Assembly (NCBI RefSeq): GCF_009208105.1 | Contig: NZ_WFKL01000001.1 | Span: 2,728,001 to 2,792,000 of the forward strand | Origin: Rouxiella sp. S1S-2 | Lineage (GTDB): Bacteria; Pseudomonadota; Gammaproteobacteria; Enterobacterales; Enterobacteriaceae | Direction: 5' to 3' | DNA length: 64,000 bases | Shown here: positions 1 through 9,106 of the stretch, in pieces | How the letters are laid out: each line of letters opens with the position of its first letter | Numbering within the stretch: the stretch's first letter is position 1 | Position numbers and translations under genes: made by a program | The notes under the pieces: model-generated | Database searches by the model: none | What the model was told of the DNA's origin: nothing | The model's input: the letters and a program-made list of their open reading frames with translations, nothing else

Positions 1-2991
1 ACAAGAAATCGATTTAAAAATCTCAATGTAAAATCAGGGAATAAAGTCAAACCTGCTGCCCAAGAAAGTGTTAAACGTTTGGAAAGAGCTACTCCACAAG
101 TTATAAACATTCAAAAAAACACCTACGCCCTAGGAACAAAATTAGACTTTACACGAGCAATGGCCGCAGGAGCGGGAAACTGTGGTGAAATGGCCGGTAT
201 TTCGGCTCAGATTATAAATAACAGTGGTGGTTATGCAAGGCAATACCTTGTTGATGACAAGGGAACACATGCTTTCACACTGGTCGGCATTCCGCCAAGA
301 ACAGCTACTGATAATGTACATTTTTCAGACTATACTGACTGCTGGGCTTTGGACCCTTGGGCCGGCATTGTGTGTAAAGCGGATGAATACACCCAACTCT
401 TCATAGAAAAAATGAATAAATGGGAAAGTGACGGTAAATTAATATTAGACAACGGCCAATGGATTAGTCCTAACAATAAAAACTGGTGTAATGCAGTATC
501 TCAAGGAAATAAGGTACAGAACTATGGAGAAGCCAATTTTGATAATCCGGTAGATTTGGATTTTCTGGCGCAAGTCGAGGAATTTGCAACGTCTCTTATT
601 GATGAACAGATCAATACCCCTGTACCTGCCGAGAGTGTGGGAGAGCATTTTTCGAGCAAACGACACTTACACTCTGGTGTTGATATTCAGACCGCGCCAG
701 TGGCATCTAAACGCTCTAAGTTATCAGATACAGTCGCGCCTGAGCATCTTGCCCCAAAAGCAGGATGGAATGAGAAACTATTTTATAAAGATGTTGATAA
801 CTCACTTAAAAATATGATTTCTGAAATAAAAAAATGGCCTACTAATCATTTTTTTAAATTTACAACAAATGAATTTGATAACAAAATAAAAGAAAATCTT
901 CACGCGCTTAGAAGCCAAGTTAATGACAAAAAGTTGATGACTACTGTAGCGCAAGGCATCTACGGTCAAGCAGTTAGAATATACAAGTTATCCATGTCCA
1001 TTGATGAGAAAATACTACAACCTTTGAAGTTAGAAACGGAAAAAGTTAAGGCAGAGACAAAATTATACATCAATCAGTTGGAAAGTCGGGGGGAATACGA
1101 AAACTCGACTACGGAAATTAAAAAGACCTTACAGGTTTGTGATCAATATATCAGTAAATTAGTTGAGCTGCAGGAAATGAGTAATCCCTTGCTGGATAAT
1201 GATACTCTGAAAAAAATTAGAAAAATGCTTGAACCTTTATCGCTATCGGAATTAAAACAAGCTCTTAATCAGGAAATAGCATCTGTACGTTACCTTGGGC
1301 TACCTGTTCGCAAAAACCTGCCAGATTCAAAACACATTGAGCCCATATCTACAGTGCTGAATGCCGTGGATATTGGGGATGTCTCAGCTCGAAAAAATCC
1401 CATAAATACAGTTACTGCAAATTCTAGCGCCCATCTGAATACAGTCAGTTTTTCGCAAGTGCACGAGGAGAAAGGCAAGGGGGGGTTAGAGCAGCAAGAT
1501 CCAACAGAAGTGTTAGCGGGATCACGAGAGGCAATGGAGGCGGGCTTGGATAATTGGCTTGTTTGGTTAAAGGATGCAGAAGCTGCATCATGGGTAACAA
1601 AATCTATCTTTACCGGGAAAAACGAATGTGGAGGAGCACTTATTGTAGAGGAAATTTCTGAGGGTTTGCTCACGGCTTTACAGAACAAAAAGTTGAGCCC
1701 AGAAAGGGCGTACAGCGCTTTATTCCCGACTAAAAAAATTGAAAAGTTAGATTTTTTAAATTTATTACCACAATTGATGAGTCAGCCCGCGGGCGTGCGG
1801 CTCAGCTTGCTTTTAAATGAGTTCAGTAGCAGCAAGGTGGTGGCTGAGGAAATTAAAGAACTCATGATTGAGTCGTGTGTTTTGAGCCAAGGGATCAACA
1901 GGAAAATTTTTGAAAAAAATAATTTTTATAATCGAGTGAATATCATTGGGAAAAACTTAAACAAATTGAATGCCAACGATATGGCAAGTAATGAAAATTT
2001 AAAAGAGTTTTTACCGCAAGTTCTGCATGCGCAGAGCTTGTTTACAGAGTCGTTGCGCTTATTAGCAGGGGCAGGTTTCATAATGTATAAGGAGCCGGTT
2101 TTTTCCTGTGTGAAAAGTGACAATAAGAACGTTGCCAACTTGCGTAAAGCAGTGGAAAGTTCTGTACGAATTCAAGGGCACCTGCAATTTCTTAATCGGC
2201 CCATCACGAGGGGAATGCTGCAGGATGCTCAGTTGAAAGACAATGTGAGTTATGCACGTGGCCAGGCCGGAACAGAATTCTGGCTTAACCGATTTGCTGA
2301 GGCGAAGGTATCCTCTGATATAAAATCAACCGCAAGACAGCACGAACCTGAACCTGAATGGGTCAAGTGTTTACATGATTTTGCAAAAAATAATGTGAAA
2401 CTGGCCAAGATAAGTGGCCTTCAAAAAGAAATGGAGTCAGAAATTCAGAGGATTAAGGCGAGAGAAGAATCTCTGGTCAGTAATAATTTACAGCCCGAAG
2501 GTTTCAATCCTGTCAGTGTGGCCATCGGTCTGGCCATGGATTTATGGGCTGAAGATCAACAAAGCATGTTAAGACCCGCTGGCCGTGACATTGGGTCAAT
2601 GACAAGAGAGGGCGAACTGCAGCATGAAATCGCTAACAGACAAAATCTTAATACTGCCAATACAGAGTTGCACAGCGTATGGGCAAAAGCTCTAAGTCTT
2701 TTGGAATCTGGCGTGCCAGAAAAGTACCAGGAAAATCTGTTATCAGTGATGGGGGTCTGTGAAACAGCCATACTTGCAAATAATCTTGAAACTTATGTTA
2801 CGGCATTGAAAACCGTTAACGAAGAGAATGTGCAATTACTTAAGGAACTCTCCGCTAATGAAAGGGTGAGTATGAGCATAGACTCTGGGCGAACTGCAGC
2901 TACTCCTGTTGCGAAAGTTGAAAAAACTATTTATTCACCTGACACATCAGCTCCGGTTAAAAAGCCAAGTCGCAGTGCGCTGCTTGCTTGA
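1..2991 (+). CDS. Large putative papain/transglutaminase-like effector or toxin, 5' end cut by window
   Basis: The frame is open from base 1, so the true start lies left of the window; the TTG at 79 is only the first start-like codon. At least 996 codons are visible. Numbered from that TTG, the N-terminal part has GNCGEMA (Cys35), GTHAF (His64) and LDPWAG (Asp92). This Cys-His-Asp order is that of papain-like or transglutaminase-like proteases and deamidases. The remaining roughly 850 residues are polar, Lys/Glu/Asn-rich and mostly helical in character, without signal peptide or membrane segment in view. The gene is clearly AT-rich compared with the genes beyond 4 kb and ends about 130 bp before dif, which suggests transfer. 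I do not recognise the family. An effector or intracellular toxin is an inference from the catalytic-like motif, size and composition. Confidence 0.6.
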   Translation, partial: TRNRFKNLNVKSGNKVKPAAQESVKRLERATPQVINIQKNTYALGTKLDFTRAMAAGAGNCGEMAGISAQIINNSGGYARQYLVDDKGTHAFTLVGIPPRTATDNVHFSDYTDCWALDPWAGIVCKADEYTQLFIEKMNKWESDGKLILDNGQWISPNNKNWCNAVSQGNKVQNYGEANFDNPVDLDFLAQVEEFATSLIDEQINTPVPAESVGEHFSSKRHLHSGVDIQTAPVASKRSKLSDTVAPEHLAPKAGWNEKLFYKDVDNSLKNMISEIKKWPTNHFFKFTTNEFDNKIKENLHALRSQVNDKKLMTTVAQGIYGQAVRIYKLSMSIDEKILQPLKLETEKVKAETKLYINQLESRGEYENSTTEIKKTLQVCDQYISKLVELQEMSNPLLDNDTLKKIRKMLEPLSLSELKQALNQEIASVRYLGLPVRKNLPDSKHIEPISTVLNAVDIGDVSARKNPINTVTANSSAHLNTVSFSQVHEEKGKGGLEQQDPTEVLAGSREAMEAGLDNWLVWLKDAEAASWVTKSIFTGKNECGGALIVEEISEGLLTALQNKKLSPERAYSALFPTKKIEKLDFLNLLPQLMSQPAGVRLSLLLNEFSSSKVVAEEIKELMIESCVLSQGINRKIFEKNNFYNRVNIIGKNLNKLNANDMASNENLKEFLPQVLHAQSLFTESLRLLAGAGFIMYKEPVFSCVKSDNKNVANLRKAVESSVRIQGHLQFLNRPITRGMLQDAQLKDNVSYARGQAGTEFWLNRFAEAKVSSDIKSTARQHEPEPEWVKCLHDFAKNNVKLAKISGLQKEMESEIQRIKAREESLVSNNLQPEGFNPVSVAIGLAMDLWAEDQQSMLRPAGRDIGSMTREGELQHEIANRQNLNTANTELHSVWAKALSLLESGVPEKYQENLLSVMGVCETAILANNLETYVTALKTVNEENVQLLKELSANERVSMSIDSGRTAATPVAKVEKTIYSPDTSAPVKKPSRSALLA

Positions 2992-3122
2992 TAAATGATA
3001 GCCAGATGTTTGGACTATTGATTGCTCAGACAGGGCGCTTGTTTGGGTAAAGTCGCTGCTGAATTTGAAGGTGGGATCTGATCTGTCGGGATAGAGAAGA
3101 TAATCATCCACCAATACACTCT

Positions 3123-3150
3123 ATTTAACATAATATACATTATGCGCACC
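3123..3150 (-). other. dif: dif site (XerC/XerD chromosome-dimer resolution site)
   Basis: The 28 bp, read on the minus strand, are identical to the E. coli dif sequence as I know it: XerC arm GGTGCGCATAA, 6-bp centre TGTATA, XerD arm TTATGTTAAAT. XerCD recombine here, activated by FtsK, to resolve chromosome dimers at the division septum. It lies in a gene-free stretch between the AT-rich ORF ending at 2991 and a lipoprotein gene, and it places the window at the terminus. Confidence 0.97.
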
Positions 3151-3213
3151 AAGGTAGCGTTACGCGGATTCTGAGGTTTTGGCTTTGTCATGATATGGGG
3201 AGTTGTTCATAAT

Positions 3214-3247
3214 GCTGCCTGACAGACTCTCTCCATCAGGCAGCTTT
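3214..3247 (+). terminator. Intrinsic terminator-like hairpin
   Basis: Nine-base perfect arms, GCTGCCTGA at 3214-3222 and TCAGGCAGC at 3236-3244, are followed by a short T run on the plus strand. It would end transcription from the large ORF that stops at 2991. There is no T run on the other side, so it fits the minus-strand lipoprotein gene less well. Confidence 0.6.
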
Positions 3248-3273
3248 TATTCAGTACGCAGACAGGCTCGACA

Positions 3274-4035
3274 CTATTCCGTGGTCGTAGTTGTTGCGGC
3301 GGGAGTTGTTGTCGTTTCTGGCGTCGACGTGGTTGGCGCTGAAGATGTTGGTGTTGACGTGGTTCCCGATGTCGTTGGCGTGGCGTTTGTCGTCGGAGTT
3401 GATGTCGCTGCCGGCGTTGTTGTTGTAGGACTTGTCGATGTTGACGGGGTTGTTGTAGATGTTCCTGTTGCTGCAGCCGGCGTTGTTGTTGCCGTCGGAG
3501 TCACTATCGACGTTGGTACGGAAGGAACCGTGGTTGCTGTTGGCGCAGTCGGGGTTGTTGGCACAGTTGCTGCTGCCGGTGCGGCCGGTGTATTGAACAT
3601 GACCTTAGTCGACGGGCGCACAGAGAACTTGGGTGTCGTATCCGTAACGGAATAATTTACGTGCTGTTCAATAGTGGGCGCCGTGGTGACTTCCACTCCA
3701 GGGATTGTTACACGCCCTACCATAGAACGCGCATAGCCGCCGATTTGATGTTTACCGGCGCTGACGTGCAGCTCAACCGTTTGACCAATAGCAAGAATAC
3801 CAGCATCGGTACCATCTACGGTCACATACACCGGCGCACCGTCATCTGCCAACGCTGGAACATGGGTAACTGTTACCACCGTTGGCCCGGAAGAGAAATC
3901 TGCAATATTGACTTTAGCCGGAGTTAATGCAGCGCTTGCCGCCGTCTTGGCCGCTGACGTTGCAGCAGTAATCTTTGCACAACCGGTCAGCGTAAGGGCT
4001 GCGGTGATGGCAATCAGTGTGAAACGGTTAATCAT
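3274..4035 (-). CDS. Outer-membrane-type lipoprotein with long Thr/Pro/Ser-rich tail
   Basis: The start is ATG at 4035, preceded by GGAAG. The longer reading to 4161 would run through the yebG terminator. The protein has 253 residues: a lipoprotein signal with lipobox LTGC near residues 15-18, a globular part of about 110 residues (sugar-transporter-like or PEGA-like VTVDG stretches, not assigned), then about 110 residues that are almost only Thr, Pro, Ser and Ala. The tail resembles a mucin-like wall or surface stalk. The same repetitive DNA gives a meaningless Val-rich frame on the plus strand. The gene is the dif neighbour on the chromosome side. Function unknown; surface exposure is inference. 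Confidence 0.75.
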   Translation of the reverse strand: MINRFTLIAITAALTLTGCAKITAATSAAKTAASAALTPAKVNIADFSSGPTVVTVTHVPALADDGAPVYVTVDGTDAGILAIGQTVELHVSAGKHQIGGYARSMVGRVTIPGVEVTTAPTIEQHVNYSVTDTTPKFSVRPSTKVMFNTPAAPAAATVPTTPTAPTATTVPSVPTSIVTPTATTTPAAATGTSTTTPSTSTSPTTTTPAATSTPTTNATPTTSGTTSTPTSSAPTTSTPETTTTPAATTTTTE

Positions 4036-4158
4036 GTTGCGACGTCTTCCTATCGTATGTTTTTGTGACCCGGCTAACATCATAACTGATAAAGATATTG
4101 AGATGAATGTCATGCTGTAAATCTTGACCAAAACCAGACAGTTCACCGCTCTAAATAA

Positions 4159-4187
4159 CAAAAAGCCCGCGATTTATTCGGCGGGCT
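4159..4187 (-). terminator. Terminator of yebG
   Basis: On the minus strand the arms AGCCCGC and GCGGGCT enclose a 10-base loop and are followed by five T. It lies 26 bp after the yebG stop and upstream of the lipoprotein start at 4035, so it separates the two transcripts. Confidence 0.8.
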
Positions 4188-4212
4188 TAAACATAAGGTC
4201 TTGAAAAAGCGA

Positions 4213-4551
4213 TCAGGCTGCTTTAACTGCGCGGATCTTTTTGTCATTATCAAGTTCATCAGTGTCTAGTTTTTCAGACTCTTCAACCTCGCGAGCGCCC
4301 TCACCGCCCTTCACTTCTGGTAATTTACTGGTCCGGAGGATGTGCTGAACAGTTTCTTTTTGCTCGGCAAGCAGCAGTGCCACGCTCTCAGCCTGAGACT
4401 CTTCGATCGCAAGGCCACTCTGCATTAGCCAATCGGTGAACGCTTCGGCCATATCAAGCATTTTGTCGTAGGCATCCGCTTCTTTCTTGCTGGCAAATGT
4501 CATTTTCTCTTCACCTTTTCTGACCACAACGAATTTTGTTTCAACAGCCAT
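4213..4551 (-). CDS. yebG: YebG, DNA-damage-inducible protein
   Basis: 112 residues. The first half follows E. coli YebG closely: MAVETKFVVVRKGEEKM, then a SKKEADAYDKMLD segment, then a WL..S region and an LAEQKETV segment. The C-terminal 30 residues are acidic and differ from E. coli, where the protein is 96 residues long. YebG is an SOS-regulon member whose molecular role is still unclear. A LexA box sits 14 bp upstream of the start codon, and a strong terminator follows, so it is a one-gene SOS transcript. Identification is secure; function in the damage response is known only from regulation. Confidence 0.95.
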   Translation of the reverse strand: MAVETKFVVVRKGEEKMTFASKKEADAYDKMLDMAEAFTDWLMQSGLAIEESQAESVALLLAEQKETVQHILRTSKLPEVKGGEGAREVEESEKLDTDELDNDKKIRAVKAA

Positions 4552-4564
4552 GATTGACTCCTTA

Positions 4565-4584
4565 TACTGTAATTATATACAGTC
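4565..4584 (-). promoter_or_regulatory. LexA (SOS) box of yebG
   Basis: TACTGTAATTATATACAGTC has the CTGT-N8-ACAG core with an AT-rich spacer, close to the ideal SOS box. It lies 14 bp before the yebG start, where LexA would block transcription until DNA damage. Confidence 0.93.
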
Positions 4585-4777
4585 TATCAGCGTTTGTGCA
4601 GCATTGCCACTGGTGAGGCCTGAAGATTCTGATCGCGCTACGTGAATTCTGGGTCATCCATGCGGCTGATTGCTGCCAGATTTTTCATTTCACACACCCA
4701 TTTTTGGGCGTTTATTGCACTAAACTTAAAATCCAGTACAACAATAAAAAACAAAGAGGCATATTAGCGTCAAATAA

Positions 4778-4790
4778 GTGACATTGTCAC
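4778..4790. other. matS site (MatP binding)
   Basis: GTGACATTGTCAC is a perfect fit to the matS consensus GTGACRNYGTCAC. MatP binds such sites to condense and position the Ter macrodomain. This copy directly abuts the stop codon of the TetR gene and lies 1.6 kb from dif. Confidence 0.93.
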
Positions 4791-5438
4791 TTATCGAGGG
4801 TTCCCCGCCCGCTCTAAATAACCGAGACATAGCAACTCAAGCTCGTGGCCAAAAGCGCGAATAGTTTCTGGCTGCGGCTGGCTTTCTAGTAATAAACGTA
4901 TTGGCCCTACTAGCGCGCCTGAAAACATGAAGGCGGTTGCCTTAAGATCGTTGAAGCAGACATCGGTAGCTGTTTCTAACATGGCTTCAAGCCTGGCGCG
5001 GTTACGAGTCTCTATCTCTCGTACATAGTCGCGGGAGTCGAGTTCTCCGGCAACGGAATAAAGCGCCGAGGCCTGAAGCACATTTTCCGTTTTAGCGGCC
5101 ATAAAAGCGCTAACAACAATATTTACCATCGTCGACAGCGGCAGGTTATGCGCTGATTGGGTGGCAAGCTCCATCGTCTCCGACATCATTTCCAGATGGC
5201 GCTGCAATACCGCAAAAAGCAGCGCCTGCTTTTGAGGAAAATATTGATAAAGGGTGCCAACGGAAACGCCGGCCCGCTCTGCGACGCGAATTGTCGTTAA
5301 ACGCTGCAAACCGTCAGAGAGTAAAACCTGAATAGTGGCTTCAAAAATCGCGTCGACAGTCATCTGCGATCGCGCCTGCTGCGGCTGTTTACGGGGGGTC
5401 AGCCCCTTTCCATCATCGATAACCATATGCGAATTCAC
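4791..5438 (-). CDS. TetR/AcrR-family regulator
   Basis: 215 residues. Residues about 20-65 form the TetR DNA-binding domain: ARSQMTVDAIFEAT helix 1, then TTIRVAERAGVSVGTLYQYF with the usual VGTLYQYF recognition-helix ending. The rest is a helical ligand-binding domain without a recognisable ligand signature. It is divergent from the pyridoxal reductase gene at 5513 with 74 bp between them, so it most likely represses that gene and itself. A near-palindrome in the gap (5443-5456) is a possible operator. The inducer cannot be told from sequence. Confidence 0.85.
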   Translation of the reverse strand: MNSHMVIDDGKGLTPRKQPQQARSQMTVDAIFEATIQVLLSDGLQRLTTIRVAERAGVSVGTLYQYFPQKQALLFAVLQRHLEMMSETMELATQSAHNLPLSTMVNIVVSAFMAAKTENVLQASALYSVAGELDSRDYVREIETRNRARLEAMLETATDVCFNDLKATAFMFSGALVGPIRLLLESQPQPETIRAFGHELELLCLGYLERAGNPR

Positions 5439-5442
5439 AATC

Positions 5443-5456
5443 TGAACAATTATTCA
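5443..5456. promoter_or_regulatory. Possible TetR operator
   Basis: TGAACAATTATTCA, with TGAA/TTCA arms, lies between the divergent TetR and aldo/keto reductase genes, directly upstream of the regulator start. TetR proteins usually bind such palindromes in the shared promoter. This is position plus symmetry only. Confidence 0.35.
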
Positions 5457-5512
5457 TATTCTAGTTAAGCACGTTAACGCTACGTAAACAATGTTCCATA
5501 AGGGGTTTATAA

Positions 5513-6373
5513 ATGACTAAAGCAACGCACGCGGGTACTTTTAAACTTGGCGACACTGCGGTGACGCGTATGGGCTATGGGGCAATGCAACTGGCTGGCC
5601 CTCATGTTTTTGGCCCCCCAAAAGACCGCAATGCGGCAGTTGCTGTGCTTCGCGCCGCCGTTGAGAGCGGGATTACGCATATCGATACCAGCGATTTTTA
5701 TGGCCCGCACGTCACTAATCAAATTATTCGCGAGGCGCTTCATCCCTATTCCGATGAGCTGACCATTGTTACCAAAGTCGGTGCTCGCCGCGGCAGCGAC
5801 GGTTCGTGGAACGTCGCATCATCACCTGCCGAGCTTGAGTCTGCGGTGCATGATAACCTTCGCAATCTTAATCTCGACGTACTGGATGTGGTAAATCTAC
5901 GCATCATGTTTAATGTAGGTGCACCTTCTGAAGGGGATATTGAAGAGCCTTTATCCGCGCTTGCAAGCTTGCAGGCGAAGGGGTTAATTCGTCATATTGG
6001 TCTGAGCAATGTCACTGCGCGTCAGGTTGAACAAGGCCGCAGTATCGCCCGCATTGCGTGTGTGCAAAATATGTATAATCTTGCGCATCGCAACGATGAT
6101 GCGTTGATTGATTCGCTTGCCGCTGACGGAGTTGCCTATGTGCCATTTTTCCCGCTCGGCGGTTTTTCGCCGCTGCAGACGGACGCACTGAGTCATGCTG
6201 CATCAGTATGTGAGGCCACGCCGATGCAGGTCGCCCTCGCCTGGTTATTAAAACGCTCCCCCAACATTTTGCTTATCCCAGGAACCTCGTCCGTTGAGCA
6301 TCTTAAGCAAAATATTAAGAGTGTTAAACTCGAATTACCGGCAGACGTATTGGAATCTTTGAATAAAATTTAA
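5513..6373 (+). CDS. pdxI: Pyridoxal reductase (PdxI/YdbC-type aldo/keto reductase)
   Basis: 286 residues, matching E. coli YdbC/PdxI along its whole length: MGYGAMQLAGPHVFGPP near the start, HIDTSDFYGPHVTNQIIREAL, TKVGARRG, then LIRHIGLSNVT and the NILLIPGTSSVEHL C-terminal cofactor region. PdxI reduces pyridoxal to pyridoxine with NADPH in vitamin B6 salvage. Asp, Tyr and Lys of the catalytic tetrad are present. The usual His strand reads DVVNLR, with Asn in its place, as in E. coli PdxI. Start ATG has AAGGGG upstream. Divergent from the TetR gene, its likely repressor. A broader AKR role in aldehyde reduction remains possible. Confidence 0.85.
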   Translation: MTKATHAGTFKLGDTAVTRMGYGAMQLAGPHVFGPPKDRNAAVAVLRAAVESGITHIDTSDFYGPHVTNQIIREALHPYSDELTIVTKVGARRGSDGSWNVASSPAELESAVHDNLRNLNLDVLDVVNLRIMFNVGAPSEGDIEEPLSALASLQAKGLIRHIGLSNVTARQVEQGRSIARIACVQNMYNLAHRNDDALIDSLAADGVAYVPFFPLGGFSPLQTDALSHAASVCEATPMQVALAWLLKRSPNILLIPGTSSVEHLKQNIKSVKLELPADVLESLNKI

Positions 6374-6441
6374 AATAAAAACGGGTTTGAACTCCATAAG
6401 AACAACAGCAGGGATGCTATCATCGACGTGCGTGCCATTTA

Positions 6442-7380
6442 GTGGGACCGTTAGTGATAAAAAATGTTTATTTGCAGCATATTCAGGAGCTTAATTTGCA
6501 GGACGAACCGACGTTAGATTTTCATGACGAACTCATAAAAGCAATGGTTTATTGGATTGAAGCCAATTTAAGTGATCGCTTGACCATGGAAAAGGCCTCA
6601 AAAAAAACCGGCTACTCTCGCTGGTATCTCCAGCGTTTGTTTAAAAGTAAAACGGGGTATGTACTTGGAAAATACATCCGTGACCGACGTTTGACGATGG
6701 CGGCTATTGCACTGCGCCTTACCGACATGACAATACTCGAGATTTCAGATTACTTTTCCTTTGATTCCCAGCAAACATTCACCCGAACCTTTAAAAAGAA
6801 TTTTGCCGAAACTCCGGGCAACTATCGTCGTAACGCATCGTGGACGATGAATGGGATTATCCCGCCACTGGCGCTGAAGGAATTTCCGCAACCTGAATAT
6901 GAGTTTGTAGAGTTACCTGCGATGGCTTTTGTCGGTCAAACAGAGACGTATATTTACCCTTTTGATGCTTTGTATAACAGTAAATATCACGTACATCATC
7001 AAGAACTTTCACGCTATCTGACGAATTCTGAAGCGCTGTTTGAAACAGTTTGGGGCTTGTCAGATATCTATCCTGATAGCGAAGAAACCATGCCCAATGC
7101 CTTGCAGTTTAAGTACACCGTGGCCCAACAGGTCAGCTTAAAACATCGTTATAACATTAGGGTGCCGGCAAGCAGATATATGAAGATAAACTACACACAC
7201 GATCTGAGCCGTATTAATGATTTTATACTCTACGTCTATTCTGCGCTGCTTCCGTCGTTAGACCTGAAGTTCATCATGCAGCCAGATTTGGAAAGATTTT
7301 CACCAGAACTTCGCCTTAATGGCATTACCTGTGAATACTATATTCCTTTGGAAAGCATTAACACCGGCCGCACAGAATAA
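6442..7380 (+). CDS. Rob-like AraC/XylS regulator with GyrI-like domain
   Basis: 312 residues from GTG 6442; a second GTG at 6454 is also possible, and there is no good ATG start. Residues about 30-135 are the double helix-turn-helix AraC domain of the Rob/MarA/SoxS group (YSRWYLQRLFKSKTG, then FDSQQTFTRTFKKNF). The remainder is a GyrI-like effector domain as in Rob, ending in CEYYIPL. Rob-type proteins activate efflux, superoxide and solvent-tolerance genes. The chromosome's true rob is probably elsewhere, so this may be a paralogue. It follows pdxI by 68 bp but has no shared function that I can show. Confidence 0.8.
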   Translation: MGPLVIKNVYLQHIQELNLQDEPTLDFHDELIKAMVYWIEANLSDRLTMEKASKKTGYSRWYLQRLFKSKTGYVLGKYIRDRRLTMAAIALRLTDMTILEISDYFSFDSQQTFTRTFKKNFAETPGNYRRNASWTMNGIIPPLALKEFPQPEYEFVELPAMAFVGQTETYIYPFDALYNSKYHVHHQELSRYLTNSEALFETVWGLSDIYPDSEETMPNALQFKYTVAQQVSLKHRYNIRVPASRYMKINYTHDLSRINDFILYVYSALLPSLDLKFIMQPDLERFSPELRLNGITCEYYIPLESINTGRTE

Positions 7381-7421
7381 AATGCACGGCCGGTCTTTGA
7401 CATAACTTATTGATGAAAAGC

Positions 7422-7547
7422 TTACAGCGCCAAATCAACCACAATGCGGCATTTAACTTTACCTGCATGCATACGAGTCAAAATATCGTTGATGTTACTC
7501 AGTGGCTCAACGGCGATCGTTGCCACTACTTTGTGTTTTCCGACGAA
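7422..7547 (-). pseudogene. 3' remnant of a zinc alcohol dehydrogenase (adhP-like)
   Basis: Read on the minus strand this is a 41-codon open stretch starting just after a TGA and ending in a stop at 7422. It contains VVATIAVEPLSNINDIL and MHAGKVKCRIVVDL. This is the C-terminal end of medium-chain zinc alcohol dehydrogenases of the AdhP kind (LADIN..F..M..GK..GR.V.DF). Nothing of the other 300 residues is present; aldB starts its 3' end only 38 bp away. It appears to be the scar of an alcohol/aldehyde dehydrogenase pair after deletion of the adh body. Confidence 0.75.
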
Positions 7548-7585
7548 TCATTGTTTTAATCTTTCACTCCTTAAAAGGAAACGGT

Positions 7586-9106
7586 TTAGAACAGTCCTAA
7601 TGGCGACGTGTCGTAACTCACGAGCAAATTTTTGGTTTGCTGATATTGATTTAGCGCCATTTTATGCGTTTCACGGCCTACGCCAGATTGTTTGTAGCCG
7701 CCAAATGCAGCATGCGCCGGGTAAATGTGATAACAGTTGGTCCAGACTCGGCCCGCTTTGATACTGCGGCCCATTCGATAAGCCAGATTACTGTCGCGCG
7801 TCCACACGCCCGCACCCAGTCCAAACTGGGTCTGGTTGGCAATCGACAGCGCCTCGGCCTCATCTTTAAAAGTGGTTACGCCAATAACCGGCCCAAAGAT
7901 TTCTTCCTGGAAACAACGCATCAGATTGTCGCCCTTGATGAGCGTTGGCTGAATGTAGTAGCCGTTGTCCAGCTCGGCCGAGATACTCGCGCGATTTCCG
8001 CCGGTCAGTATCTGACCCCCTTCCTGTTTTGCAATGTCGATATAGGACAGAATTTTGTCGAACTGCTGGCGTGAAGCCTGAGCACCAATCATGGTGTCGG
8101 TATCGAGCGGATCGCCACGGCGGATGGTGGCCACTTTTGCCATAACCCTTTCCATAAACGGTGCGTAGATTGACTCATGAATAAGTGCCCGTGACGGACA
8201 GGTGCAAACCTCGCCCTGATTAAAGAAGCCGAGCACCAGTCCTTCAACCGCTTTCTCGACAAATTCAGGTTCTGCATCCATAACGTCGGCAAAATAGATG
8301 TTCGGTGATTTACCACCCAGCTCAACGGTACAGGGAATGATATTTTCCGCGGCACAGGCCATGATGTGACGCCCCACTGGGGTAGATCCTGTGAAGGCGA
8401 TTTTAGCGATACGTTTGCTGGTTGCCAGCGCTTCACCGGCTTCTTTACCAAAGCCCTGAACCACGTTCAATACGCCGGCCGGGAAGAGATCGCCCACCAG
8501 TTCGAGCAACAGGGTAATACCAAACGGTGTCTGTTCTGCAGGTTTTAAAACCACACAGTTACCTGCTGCCAGCGCAGGCGCTAGCTTCCACGCGGCCATC
8601 AACAGGGGGAAGTTCCAGGGAATAATTTGCCCCACCACGCCCAAAGGCTCATGGAAGTGATAAGCCACAGTTTTTTCGTCAATCTCAGCCGCACTGCCTT
8701 CTTGAGCGCGCAGGCAACCGGCAAAATAACGGAAGTGATCGACCGCCAGCGGCAGGTCGGCGTTCAGCGTTTCACGAATCGGTTTACCGTTGTCCCAGCT
8801 TTCGGCTACGGCGAGATACTCAAGATTGGCTTCAATACGGTCGGCCAGTTGCAGCAGCAAATTTGATCGATATTGAACGCTGGTTTTCCCCCATGCCTCT
8901 GCGGCCAAATGGGCGGCATCCAGTGCGGCATTGATATCCCGTGCGTCGGAGCGCGGAAACTGTCCAATATCACTGCCATCAACGGGTGACGTATTCATAA
9001 AGTATTGACCGCTTAGCGGTTCGACGAATTTGCCACCGATATAGTTGCCATAGGTCGACTTTAACGAAACCAGTGCATTCGGTGTACCGGGATGTGCATA
9101 ACGCAT
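7586..9106 (-). CDS. aldB: Aldehyde dehydrogenase AldB (acetaldehyde oxidation)
   Basis: 506 residues from ATG 9106, which has AAGGAG at good distance; the longer reading to 9178 adds no conserved sequence. It matches E. coli AldB end to end. Landmarks are [25 protein letters not shown] (NAD(P) binding), VELGGKSPN with the general-base Glu, and [12 protein letters not shown] with the nucleophile Cys. It oxidises acetaldehyde and similar aldehydes to acids. A sigma-54 promoter lies about 100 bp upstream and an AcoR-like activator gene is divergent, so expression is probably induced by alcohol or aldehyde. The neighbouring adh remnant suggests it once formed an alcohol-oxidation pair. Confidence 0.93.
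   Translation of the reverse strand: MRYAHPGTPNALVSLKSTYGNYIGGKFVEPLSGQYFMNTSPVDGSDIGQFPRSDARDINAALDAAHLAAEAWGKTSVQYRSNLLLQLADRIEANLEYLAVAESWDNGKPIRETLNADLPLAVDHFRYFAGCLRAQEGSAAEIDEKTVAYHFHEPLGVVGQIIPWNFPLLMAAWKLAPALAAGNCVVLKPAEQTPFGITLLLELVGDLFPAGVLNVVQGFGKEAGEALATSKRIAKIAFTGSTPVGRHIMACAAENIIPCTVELGGKSPNIYFADVMDAEPEFVEKAVEGLVLGFFNQGEVCTCPSRALIHESIYAPFMERVMAKVATIRRGDPLDTDTMIGAQASRQQFDKILSYIDIAKQEGGQILTGGNRASISAELDNGYYIQPTLIKGDNLMRCFQEEIFGPVIGVTTFKDEAEALSIANQTQFGLGAGVWTRDSNLAYRMGRSIKAGRVWTNCYHIYPAHAAFGGYKQSGVGRETHKMALNQYQQTKNLLVSYDTSPLGLF

Noticed and set aside
1290..1688. Minus-strand ORF of 132 codons within the large 5' gene
   Set aside because: Antisense shadow of the long plus-strand frame with no supporting signals.
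3203..3655. Plus-strand Val/Gly/Asp-rich ORF of 150 codons
   Set aside because: It is the complement of the Thr/Pro-rich tail of the lipoprotein gene and has no ribosome binding site; the composition is an artefact of the repeats.
7444..7761. Plus-strand ORF over the aldB 3' end
   Set aside because: It is antisense to the adh remnant and aldB, and its sequence is low in family resemblance. The minus-strand reading explains the region.
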